A stretch of DNA of 64,000 nt from Zavarzinia compransoris (GTDB lineage: Bacteria; Pseudomonadota; Alphaproteobacteria; Zavarziniales; Zavarziniaceae). The DNA is taken from assembly GCF_003173055.1 (NCBI RefSeq), contig NZ_QGLF01000003.1, positions 62,001-126,000 of the forward strand. Direction: 5' to 3'. The notes under the pieces are model-generated. The model did not search any database and had not been told where the DNA came from. It worked only from the letters and a program-made list of their open reading frames with translations. This document shows, piece by piece, positions 1 through 7,246 of the stretch; positions within the stretch are counted from its first letter, which is position 1; the number at the start of each line of letters is the position of its first letter. The position numbers and the translations under genes were made by a program.

Positions 1-1
1 C

Positions 2-823
2 CGGCGCAATGCCCGCCGCGACTACGGCAGCGCGGTGCGCGACCTCGCCGCCATCGTCACCCTGGCCGCGGAAAGCAAGGTCCCCGGCATCGATGCCGAG
101 GGTCTGGCGGCCAAGGTCGCCGACATGGTCGCCGGCAAGCGCTGGCTGTCGACCCAGGAAAGCGCCTGGCTGCTGATGGCCGCCCGGGCGCTGGCCGACG
201 GCGACAACAAGATGAGCGTCAACGTCGCCGGCCAGTCGGTGCCGCCGCGCAGCACGACCTATTCGATCCGGCCGAGCACGACCGAGGTCGCGGGCAGCAT
301 CCGGCTCGAAAACGCGGGCGAAGGCTCGGTCTGGTACACCGGCACGGTGATCGGCGTGCCGACCAAGGACCAGCCCGCCAACGGCAACGGCATGGAGGTG
401 GAGCGGCGCTTCTTCACCCTCGACGGCAAGCCGGTCGACCTGAAGGCGGTGCCCCAGGGCACCATGATGGTCGCCGTCGTCGTCGGCCGCACCACCCAGG
501 ATCGCGACAACCAGCTGATGGTGATCGACCTCCTGCCCGCCGGCTTCGAGGTCGAGAACCCGCGCCTCGCCAATGCCTCGGACGCCGGGGAACTGGACTG
601 GCTGCCGGAGCTGACCGACACCGCCTATACCGAAGCGCTGGACGACCGCTATGTCGCCGCCTTCGACACCTCCGGCGCCGGCCCCTTCGCCGCCGCCTAT
701 CTCGTCCGCGCGGTCACCCCCGGCACCTACCGGGTGCCGGGGGTCGCGGTCGAGGATATGTATCAGCCGGAATACCGCGCCCGCGCCGCCATGGGCACGG
801 TCACCGTGGTGCCGGTGCGCTGA
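2..823 (+). CDS. alpha-2-macroglobulin family protein, C-terminal part (5' end outside window)
   Basis: The frame is open from the window edge, so this is the last 273 residues of a larger protein. The tail resembles the C-terminal beta-sandwich domains of bacterial YfaS-type alpha-2-macroglobulins: an early stretch RRDYGSAVRDLAAIVTLA, then a beta-rich region with VERRFFTLDG, and an ending of the type YRVPGVAVEDMYQPEYRAR. These proteins sit in the periplasm, are usually lipoproteins, and are thought to trap proteases, often next to the peptidoglycan synthase pbpC. Neither the bait and thioester region nor a pbpC partner can be seen here. A clear terminator follows within 30 bases, so it ends its transcription unit. 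Confidence 0.8.
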   Translation, partial: RRNARRDYGSAVRDLAAIVTLAAESKVPGIDAEGLAAKVADMVAGKRWLSTQESAWLLMAARALADGDNKMSVNVAGQSVPPRSTTYSIRPSTTEVAGSIRLENAGEGSVWYTGTVIGVPTKDQPANGNGMEVERRFFTLDGKPVDLKAVPQGTMMVAVVVGRTTQDRDNQLMVIDLLPAGFEVENPRLANASDAGELDWLPELTDTAYTEALDDRYVAAFDTSGAGPFAAAYLVRAVTPGTYRVPGVAVEDMYQPEYRARAAMGTVTVVPVR

Positions 824-848
824 TCCCGCAGCCGGCGTCGTCTTGATC

Positions 849-880
849 GGGGCGGTCCTTCGGGGCCGCCCCTTTTCTTT
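849..880 (+). terminator. Rho-independent terminator after the macroglobulin gene
   Basis: A 7-bp perfect stem, GGGGCGG paired with CCGCCCC, is followed directly by TTTTCTTT. It lies 25 bases after the stop codon at 821-823 and separates that gene from the AtuA-like unit. Confidence 0.85.
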
Positions 881-935
881 GTCCCGCCGCGCCCCCTCTT
901 GCCCCCGGCGGGCGGCTTCGCTATCGTCGCTCAAA

Positions 936-950
936 ATGAATGAAATTCAT
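936..950. promoter_or_regulatory. short inverted repeat upstream of the AtuA-like gene
   Basis: ATGAAT-GAA-ATTCAT is a perfect inverted repeat that ends 14 bases before the GTG start at 965, just ahead of the AAAGGAGGAGAGC ribosome binding site. Size and symmetry fit a dimeric regulator of TetR type, and the Pseudomonas atu genes are known to be controlled by a TetR protein, but no regulator gene adjoins it here. The role as operator is inferred. Confidence 0.35.
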
Positions 951-964
951 CAAAGGAGGAGAGC

Positions 965-2764
965 GTGGCGACGGCAAGGGACAGCGGCAGCCTGCGCATC
1001 GGTTGCGCGTCCGGCTTCTGGGGCGATTCGCTCGACGGCACGGGGCAATTGGTCCGTCACGGCGCGATCGACGTGCTGGTGTTCGACTGGCTGGCGGAAA
1101 TCACCCTGTCGCTGCTGGCGCGGGTCAAGGCGAAGAAGCCGGAGGCGGGCTTCGTCCCCGATTTCGTCGAGGCGCTGGTCCCCCATCTGGCCGCGATCAA
1201 GGCCCGGGGCATCCGCGTCGTCTCCAACGGCGGCGGCATGAACCCGGCCGCCTGCGCCGCGGCCCTGGCCGCCCGCGCCAGGGCCGCGGGCATCGAGCTG
1301 AAGATCGCGACCGTCACCGGCGACGACCTGAAGCCGGCGGAGGCGGAGATCCGCGCGGCCAGGGTCCGGGACATGTTCGCCGGCACCGCCCTGCCGGACA
1401 AGCTGGTCACCGCCAATGCCTATATCGGCGCGCGGGCCATCGCCGCCGCCCTGGACGCCGGGGCGGAAGTGGTGATCACCGGGCGCTGCGTCGATTCCGC
1501 GGTCACCCTCGGGCCCCTGGTCCATCACTTCGGCTGGGACTGGCAGGATTGGGACCGGCTCGCCCAAGGCAGCCTCGCCGGCCACCTGATCGAATGCGGC
1601 GTGCAGGGCACCGGCGGCATCTTCACCGATTGGGATCATGTCCCGGGCTGGGACGACATGGGCTTCCCCATCGTCGAGGTCGCCGCGGACGGCAGTTTCG
1701 TCCTGACCAAGCCGGCGGGCACCGGCGGCCATGTCGTGCCGCTCGCCGTCGCCGAACAGCTTCTTTACGAGATCGGCGATCCCGCCGCCTATCTGCTGCC
1801 CGACGTCGCCTGCGATTTCCGTGCCGTCCGCCTGGAGGCGGCGGGGCCGGACCGGGTGCGGGTCAGCGGCGCCCGCGGCCGCCCCGCCACCGGCCTCCTG
1901 AAGGTCAGCGCCACCGTCGCCGACGGCTATCGGGTGATCGGCGCCGTCACCATCGCCGGGCGCGAGGCGGTGGCCAAGGCGGAACGGACCGGCGCCGCCA
2001 TCCTGGCCCGGGCCGCCCGCCTTGCCGCCGAACGCGGCCTGCCGCCCTTTGCCGAAACCTCGATCGAAGTGCTGGGCAGCGAGGCGACCTATGGCCCCCA
2101 CGGCAGCGCCGCCGCCCGCGCCAGCCGCGAAGTGGTGCTGAAGCTGGGTGCCCGCGCCGCCGCCGCCGACACGCTGGAGGTGCTGGCGCGCGAGATCGTG
2201 CCAGCCGCGACCGCCATGGCCCAGGGCCTGACCGGCCTCTATGCCGGGCGGCCGGGGGTGCAGCCGGTGTTCCGCACCTTCTCCTTCCTCTGGCCGGCGT
2301 CGAATGTGCCGGCGACCGTGACCCTGGGCGACCAGGTCTTCACGGTCGGCAACCCGGTGCCGCCCCCCGCCCCCGCCCCGGCGGAGGTGCCGGCCGTCCC
2401 CGATCCGGCCGAGGCGGCGACCACCGCCGTGGCCCTGATCCGGCTGGCGGTCGGGCGCTCGGGCGACAAGGGCAATATCGCCAATATCGGCGTCGCCGCC
2501 CGCAAGCCCGCCTATCTGCCCCATATCCGCGCGGCGCTGACGCCGGCGGCGGTCAAGGCGTGGTTCGCCCATCTGGGCGTGACGCGGGTGGAGCGTTTCG
2601 ACCTGCCGGGCTTCGATGCCCTGAATTTCCTGCTGCACGATGCGCTCGGCGGCGGCGGCGTCGCCTCGATCCGGATCGACCCCCAGGGCAAGGCCCTGGC
2701 CCAGATGCTGATGGACATGCCCGTGCCCGTGCCGGCCGGGCTGCTGGCCGGGGAGGCCGCATGA
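965..2764 (+). CDS. AtuA-like acyclic terpene utilization family protein (DUF1446)
   Basis: The start is GTG, chosen because a near-perfect Shine-Dalgarno (AAAGGAGGAG) lies just upstream. The 599-residue product has the layout of AtuA proteins: an N-terminal DUF1446 domain (about residues 8-455, with GCASGFWGDS and NGGGMNPAAC) and a small C-terminal ferredoxin-fold domain (about 485-585, RSGDKGNIANIGVAA). The family is named from acyclic terpene (citronellol, geraniol) catabolism in Pseudomonas, where its exact biochemical step is not settled. The stop overlaps the next start as ATGA, so it is translationally coupled to the SDR gene. There is no geranyl-CoA carboxylase nearby, so the substrate here is uncertain and could be a leucine- or fatty-acyl-type CoA intermediate. 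Confidence 0.8.
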   Translation: MATARDSGSLRIGCASGFWGDSLDGTGQLVRHGAIDVLVFDWLAEITLSLLARVKAKKPEAGFVPDFVEALVPHLAAIKARGIRVVSNGGGMNPAACAAALAARARAAGIELKIATVTGDDLKPAEAEIRAARVRDMFAGTALPDKLVTANAYIGARAIAAALDAGAEVVITGRCVDSAVTLGPLVHHFGWDWQDWDRLAQGSLAGHLIECGVQGTGGIFTDWDHVPGWDDMGFPIVEVAADGSFVLTKPAGTGGHVVPLAVAEQLLYEIGDPAAYLLPDVACDFRAVRLEAAGPDRVRVSGARGRPATGLLKVSATVADGYRVIGAVTIAGREAVAKAERTGAAILARAARLAAERGLPPFAETSIEVLGSEATYGPHGSAAARASREVVLKLGARAAAADTLEVLAREIVPAATAMAQGLTGLYAGRPGVQPVFRTFSFLWPASNVPATVTLGDQVFTVGNPVPPPAPAPAEVPAVPDPAEAATTAVALIRLAVGRSGDKGNIANIGVAARKPAYLPHIRAALTPAAVKAWFAHLGVTRVERFDLPGFDALNFLLHDALGGGGVASIRIDPQGKALAQMLMDMPVPVPAGLLAGEAA

Positions 2765-3636
2765 TGGAACGTTTCGGTTACAGCGACGACGAACTCCTGT
2801 CCCTGCCGCTGTCCCATCGCGGCGATCTTCTCGCCGGCCGGGTGGCGCTGGTCTCGGGCGCCGGCACCGGCATCGGCAAGGCGATCGCGGTGACCCTGGG
2901 CCGGCTGGGCGCCCGCCTCGTCGTCTGCGGCCGGAAGCCGGAAAAGCTGGAGGCGACGGCGCAATTGCTCGCCCGGGCCGGGGCCGAGGTCCTGGCCCAC
3001 CCCCTGTCGATCCGCGATCCGGATGCGGTGGCCGCCCTCTACCTGGCGGCGCGCGACCGTTTCGGCGGCATCGACATCCTGGTGAACAATGCCGGCGGCC
3101 AGTTCCCCCAGGCGGCGATCGATTTCAGCCCCAAGGGCTTCAACGCGGTGATCGACACCAATCTGGCCGGCACCTGGCACATGATGCAGGCCGCCGCCCG
3201 CCAGTGGCGCGACCAGGGCCGGCCCGGTGCCATCGTCAACATCGTCGCCGTGGTCGGGCGCGGCATGCCGGGGGTGGCCCATACCTGCGCGGCGCGCGCC
3301 GGCGTCATCGCCCTGTCGAAGACTGTCGCCATCGAATGGGCGCCGCTGGGCATCCGCGTGAACTGCATCGCGCCGGGCATCATCGCCACCGAAGGCATGA
3401 ACGTCTATCCCGACGAGGCCCGCGCCGACATGCCGAACACCAACCTGATGCGCCGCTTCGGCACCGCCCTCGACGTCGCCGAACTGGCGGTCCATCTGGC
3501 CGGCCCGGGGGGCAATTTCATCACCGGCGAAGTGGTCCATGTCGACGGCGGCAACCAGATCTGGGGCGACCAATGGACCATCCCCCGCCCCGACTGGTAC
3601 ACCACGCCCCAAGCCTCGCCCTTCCCGGGGCGGTAG
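2761..3636 (+). CDS. SDR-family oxidoreductase, enoyl-CoA reductase-like, without canonical YxxxK
   Basis: The 291-residue Rossmann protein has the NAD(P)-binding motif GAGTGIG at 33-39 and NNAG at 109-112. At the usual active-site position it reads TCAAR (175-179), so both the tyrosine and the lysine of the YxxxK motif are replaced. The surrounding HTCAARAGV resembles the H-S-G-A-A-R-A-G segment of peroxisomal trans-2-enoyl-CoA and 2,4-dienoyl-CoA reductases, which suggests reduction of an acyl-CoA double bond rather than alcohol oxidation. It starts at 2761 inside the stop of the AtuA-like gene (a second ATG follows at 2764), so both probably act in one acyl-CoA or terpenoid pathway. The CDS ends 15 bases before the convergent mlaC gene. 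Confidence 0.8.
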   Translation: MMERFGYSDDELLSLPLSHRGDLLAGRVALVSGAGTGIGKAIAVTLGRLGARLVVCGRKPEKLEATAQLLARAGAEVLAHPLSIRDPDAVAALYLAARDRFGGIDILVNNAGGQFPQAAIDFSPKGFNAVIDTNLAGTWHMMQAAARQWRDQGRPGAIVNIVAVVGRGMPGVAHTCAARAGVIALSKTVAIEWAPLGIRVNCIAPGIIATEGMNVYPDEARADMPNTNLMRRFGTALDVAELAVHLAGPGGNFITGEVVHVDGGNQIWGDQWTIPRPDWYTTPQASPFPGR

Positions 3637-3651
3637 GGGCGCCGGGCGGGA

Positions 3652-4248
3652 TCAGCCGGCCTGGTTCTTCTTGCGCAGGCCGGCGAGCAGGGCGTCCATG
3701 CCGCCGCCGCTGATCACGCTGCCGTAATCCTCGCGCTGGGCGCTGCGCATCGACAGGTTCTCGATGACGACGTCGACGATCTTGAAGCCGCCGGCGGCGC
3801 CGGTCAGGCGCCAGTCGACCGAGACCGGCTGGCCGCCCTTGGGGCTGACGATCTGGCTGCGCACCACGGTCTCATCGTCCTGCGGCTGGCTGCCCAGGGT
3901 GCGCAGCTGTTCGCCGGCATATTGCGACAGGCGGCGCGAATAGGTCCGCACCACGTCTTCGGTATAGAGGCGGTTGAATTCCTCGATCTGTGCCGGCGTC
4001 GCGCTGCGGCGATAGCGGCCGAGCACGAACTGGCCGATCGCCGGCACGTCGAAGGCGGCAAGGAAGATCTCGCGGAACTTCGCCTCGCGCTCGGCTTCGG
4101 CCAGGGCCTTGTCCGCCAGCACGGCGATGGCCCGGCCGCCCAGGTCGTCGATGAAGGCCGTGGCGGCATCGGCGGCGAAGCCGGGACGGCCGGACAGGAG
4201 AATGCCCAGGGCGCCGGTCCCGATCAGAAAGTGGCGGCGGTTGGTCAT
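3652..4248 (-). CDS. mlaC: MlaC, periplasmic phospholipid-binding protein
   Basis: The 198-residue product matches the MlaC/Ttg2D family, the soluble shuttle that carries phospholipid between the outer-membrane MlaA complex and the inner-membrane MlaFEDB transporter. Typical segments are FDVPAIGQFVLGRYRR, the YSRRLSQYAGEQL helix and the C-terminal DVVIENLSM strand. The N terminus NRRHFLIGTGALGILL has a twin-arginine followed by a hydrophobic core, so export may use Tat. The start at 4248 was chosen over an upstream in-frame ATG because the extra residues break the signal peptide and AAAGG lies upstream of 4248. mlaA lies 71 bases upstream on the same strand. mlaFED is not in the window. Confidence 0.9.
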   Translation of the reverse strand: MTNRRHFLIGTGALGILLSGRPGFAADAATAFIDDLGGRAIAVLADKALAEAEREAKFREIFLAAFDVPAIGQFVLGRYRRSATPAQIEEFNRLYTEDVVRTYSRRLSQYAGEQLRTLGSQPQDDETVVRSQIVSPKGGQPVSVDWRLTGAAGGFKIVDVVIENLSMRSAQREDYGSVISGGGMDALLAGLRKKNQAG

Positions 4249-4319
4249 TGCGAACCTTTCACGGTGACTGCTCTTAGAAACGGCCAAGCGCCCTGCCAGT
4301 TCCGATCGATCGGCTCCGG

Positions 4320-5147
4320 TCAGGGGATCGGCGCCGCCAGCGACGTGTCGGCCTGGCCATCGTCCCGGTTGTTGATGGCAGCATCGCGGCGCTGCCGGTA
4401 GAGATTGCGGATCGTGGCGTAGAAATCGATCGACGACGCCTCGATCTCGTCCAGGTTCTCGATCCCGCGGGCCCGCGCATCGATGATGTCGGCGGCGGCA
4501 AGGCCAAGCGCCATCTCGTCGAGGTCGTTGGCGTAATAGACATAGGTCAGCGGATCGAAGGCCATGTCGACGCCATAGCCGAACAGGTCGCGCGGCGGCC
4601 GCGGCCCGAGCAGCGGCAGCACCAGATAGGGCCCCTCGTCCAGGCCCCAGACCGCCAGGGTCTGGCCGAAATCCTCGTCATGGCGGGGATAGCCGATGCG
4701 GCTGGCATAATCGTAGACGCCAAGGCCGCCCGCCACCGTATTGGTGACGAAGCGGGCCGCGGTGATCCGCGCCCGGTCCAGGTCGCCCTGGAGGAGGTCG
4801 TTGGCCAGGATGATCGGGCTGCGCAGGTTGTTCAGGAAGTTGCGCACCCCGGCCTGGAAGAAATCGGGCGTGATGCTGCGATAGATCGTGGCCACCGGCT
4901 TCAGCAGCATATAGTCGGCGAAGCGGTTGACCTCGAAGAAATAGCGGTTCAGCGGCTCGATCGGGTCGTTCCGCCGCTTGAATTCGGCGATCGCCTCGGG
5001 ATCGTCCGCCGGCGGGCGGGTCGCGCAGGCGGACACCAGGCCGGTCAGCAGCAGAAAGGCGACACTCACGGCGACCAGGCGCCCGAAGCGCGGCCGGGCC
5101 GGCTTCGCCACCACGATCTGTCGACCGCTTTCGTCCGATTTTGCCAC
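4320..5147 (-). CDS. mlaA: MlaA (VacJ-type) outer-membrane lipoprotein
   Basis: The 275-residue protein has an N-terminal hydrophobic helix (about 23-40) ending in the lipobox LVSAC, with the lipidated cysteine at 41. The mature part shows the MlaA signature: NDPIEPLNRYFFEVNRFADY, NFLNNLRSPIILANDLLQGD, and a glycine- and proline-rich segment DEGPYLVLPLLGPRPPRDLFGYGVD written here only as landmarks. MlaA forms a ring in the outer membrane that removes mislocalised phospholipid from the outer leaflet and hands it to MlaC, encoded just downstream. The lipobox lies unusually far in, after about 22 charged residues, so a later start is possible, but no better in-frame ATG was seen. Confidence 0.92.
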   Translation of the reverse strand: MAKSDESGRQIVVAKPARPRFGRLVAVSVAFLLLTGLVSACATRPPADDPEAIAEFKRRNDPIEPLNRYFFEVNRFADYMLLKPVATIYRSITPDFFQAGVRNFLNNLRSPIILANDLLQGDLDRARITAARFVTNTVAGGLGVYDYASRIGYPRHDEDFGQTLAVWGLDEGPYLVLPLLGPRPPRDLFGYGVDMAFDPLTYVYYANDLDEMALGLAAADIIDARARGIENLDEIEASSIDFYATIRNLYRQRRDAAINNRDDGQADTSLAAPIP

Positions 5148-5333
5148 GACTTCCCCTCCGCCACCTCAGACTCGGCACCGGGCCGAGTTTCACCCTCGAA
5201 ATGGTTGGTTAACATAGGGCTCTCCACCGATTAAAGGCGAAATTGAGCCAGACTGCGTCAAGGGGCGCCGTCCGTTTCATTGTGGCAACAATCTTGACGG
5301 ATCACCCCCCTTTGGGCACCCCCCGGAACGGGG

Positions 5334-5366
5334 TTGATTTAACATATAAAGATATATTTATATGTT
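5334..5366 (+). promoter_or_regulatory. promoter with overlapping perfect inverted-repeat operator upstream of the ArsR-metF-metH unit
   Basis: The inverted repeat AACATATAAA-GATATA-TTTATATGTT occupies 5341-5366 with 10-bp perfect arms in otherwise GC-rich DNA. A possible -35 TTGATT (5334-5339) and -10 TTTATA (5357-5362) are 17 bases apart, so the palindrome covers the spacer and the -10. This is the expected position for an autoregulated ArsR-family repressor encoded 54 bases downstream. The CATATAAA-type sequence resembles operators I recall for SahR, the S-adenosylhomocysteine-responsive ArsR regulators of methionine genes in Proteobacteria; that match is from memory. Confidence 0.7.
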
Positions 5367-5419
5367 TGGATGAAAACCCGATCCCGGCGCCCCGCGCGCC
5401 TTCCCGACGGCGACCGCCG

Positions 5420-6373
5420 ATGACCGACTTGCTGACCGCCCTGAAAGGTGCTGCGGAGCCGACCCGGCTGCGCATCCTGGTCCTGCTGGCCCGGGCGGAA
5501 CTGACGGTGACCGAATTGACCCAGGTCCTGGGCCAGAGCCAGCCGCGCCTGTCCCGGCACCTGAAGCTGATGGCGGAGGCCGGCCTGATCGACCGTTTCC
5601 GCGAGGGCGCCTGGGTATTCCACCGCCTGGCGGCGGAGGGGGTGGGCGCCCGGCTGGCGGAACGCCTGCTGCCCCTGGCCGATTCGGCCGATGCCGTGCG
5701 CCAGCGCGACCTCGGCCGGCTGGACAGCGTGCTCAAGGCCCGGACCGAGGCGGCCTCGGCCTATTTCGCCGCCAATGCCGCGCAATGGGACGAAATCCGT
5801 GCCCTGCATGTGGCGGAGCACGAAGTCGAAGCGGCCCTGGACCGCCTGATCGGGCCCGGGCGCATCGATTTCCTGCTCGATGTCGGCACCGGCACCGGGC
5901 GCATGCTGGAACTCTTCGGCCCCCGGGCGCAGCGCGGCCTCGGCATCGATCTCTCGCATGAGATGCTGGCGCTGGCCCGCGCCCGGCTGGAAGCGGCCGG
6001 GTTGCAGCATTGCCAGGTGCGCCAGGGCGACCTTCATTCGATGGCGCTCGACGGCGGCGTCGCCGATCTCGTGCTATTCCACCAGGTGCTGCATTTCGCC
6101 GCCGATCCCCAGGCGGCGATCGCCGAGGCCGCCCGCGTGCTGGCGCCGAAGGGGCGCATCGCCGTGATCGATTTCCTGCCCCACGACCGCGAGGAATTGC
6201 GTGACCAGCACGCCCACCGCCGCCTGGGCTTTGCCCCGCGCGAGGTGGCGGCCTGGGGCCGGCATGCGCAGCTCGACATTCAACTGGCCGGCACCCTGAC
6301 CGGCGCCTTTCTCTCCATCGGCATCTGGCTTGGCGGCCATGCCGGGCATCTCACGGACGGGCCTTCGTCATGA
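5420..6373 (+). CDS. ArsR-family regulator fused to a class I SAM-dependent methyltransferase domain (SahR-like)
   Basis: The 317-residue protein joins a winged-helix ArsR domain (about 1-95, with TELTQVLGQSQPRLSRHLK as recognition region) to a Rossmann methyltransferase domain (about 150-290), whose SAM motif I is DVGTGTGRMLEL and which contains LVLFHQVLHF. Position in front of metF and metH, with an ATGA overlap to metF, argues that it senses S-adenosylmethionine or S-adenosylhomocysteine and controls methionine synthesis. The start at 5420 was chosen because the frame further upstream runs through the operator and promoter. It is not clear whether the methyltransferase domain is catalytic or only a ligand sensor. 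No metal-binding cysteine pair of classical ArsR type was seen. Confidence 0.85.
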   Translation: MTDLLTALKGAAEPTRLRILVLLARAELTVTELTQVLGQSQPRLSRHLKLMAEAGLIDRFREGAWVFHRLAAEGVGARLAERLLPLADSADAVRQRDLGRLDSVLKARTEAASAYFAANAAQWDEIRALHVAEHEVEAALDRLIGPGRIDFLLDVGTGTGRMLELFGPRAQRGLGIDLSHEMLALARARLEAAGLQHCQVRQGDLHSMALDGGVADLVLFHQVLHFAADPQAAIAEAARVLAPKGRIAVIDFLPHDREELRDQHAHRRLGFAPREVAAWGRHAQLDIQLAGTLTGAFLSIGIWLGGHAGHLTDGPSS

Positions 6374-7236
6374 CCCTCGATCCCCTCGGTCCCCTGAACG
6401 TCTCCTTCGAGTTCTTCCCGCCGAAGACCCCGGAGATGGAGGACGCCCTGTGGCGGACCGTGCGCCGGCTGGAGCCGCTGAACCCCGGCTTCGTCTCGGT
6501 CACCTATGGCGCCGGCGGTTCCACCCGCGAACGCACCCATGCGACGGTGAAGCGCCTGGTCGAGGAAACCCGCCTGAAGCCCGCCGCCCATCTCACCTGC
6601 GTCGCCGCCACGCGGGACGAGGTCGATGCGGTCGCGCGCGACTACTGGCAGGCCGGGGTCCGCCACATCGTCGCGCTGCGCGGCGATTCGCAAGTGCCCG
6701 GCGCGCCCTACCAGCCCCATCCCGGCGGCTACGACTATGCCGTCGACCTGGTCGCCGGGCTGAAGCGGATCGCCGATTTCGAAATCTCGGTCGCCGCCTA
6801 TCCGGAAGTGCATCCGGACGCGGCCGGCCCGGGCGCCGACCTCGACAATCTGAAGCGGAAGATCGATGCCGGCGCCACCCGCGCCATCACCCAGTTCTTC
6901 TTCGACAACGACGTCTATTTCCGCTTTCTCGACCGCGTCCTGGCGGCGGGCATCACCGTGCCCGTCCTGCCCGGCATCATCCCGGTCTCGAACTTCCGGC
7001 AGATCGCGAAATTCGCCGCCGCCACCGGGGCAACCATCCCGGCCGCCATGGCCCGCCATTTCGACGGCTTGGACGACGACCCGGAAACCCGGAAACTGGT
7101 CGCCGTCGCCGTCGCCGCCGAACAGGTGCGCGGGCTGGCCGCCGCCGGCATCGCGGATTTCCACTTCTATACGCTGAACCGGGCCGATCTCTGCTTCGCC
7201 CTGTGCCACCTGCTCGGCCTGCGCGCCGGCGCCTGA
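6370..7236 (+). CDS. metF: 5,10-methylenetetrahydrofolate reductase
   Basis: The 288-residue FAD enzyme reduces methylene-tetrahydrofolate to methyl-tetrahydrofolate, the methyl donor for the methionine synthase encoded next. The N-terminal FEFFPPKT carries the catalytic glutamate, followed by FVSVTYGAGGSTRERT and later ALRGD (flavin and folate site) and ITQFFFDNDVYFRF. Length and order match MetF of Proteobacteria. The ATG overlaps the stop of the ArsR-methyltransferase gene, and metH starts 10 bases after its stop, so the three genes form a coupled operon for methyl-group synthesis. Confidence 0.97.
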   Translation: MTLDPLGPLNVSFEFFPPKTPEMEDALWRTVRRLEPLNPGFVSVTYGAGGSTRERTHATVKRLVEETRLKPAAHLTCVAATRDEVDAVARDYWQAGVRHIVALRGDSQVPGAPYQPHPGGYDYAVDLVAGLKRIADFEISVAAYPEVHPDAAGPGADLDNLKRKIDAGATRAITQFFFDNDVYFRFLDRVLAAGITVPVLPGIIPVSNFRQIAKFAAATGATIPAAMARHFDGLDDDPETRKLVAVAVAAEQVRGLAAAGIADFHFYTLNRADLCFALCHLLGLRAGA

Positions 7237-7246
7237 GGACTTCATC

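Noticed and set aside
940-2760. Long plus-strand frame that runs into the SDR gene and would make one 898-residue protein
   Set aside because: Its first 600 codons are an arginine/glycine-rich shadow of the AtuA-like gene; only the part from 2761 matches the SDR family.
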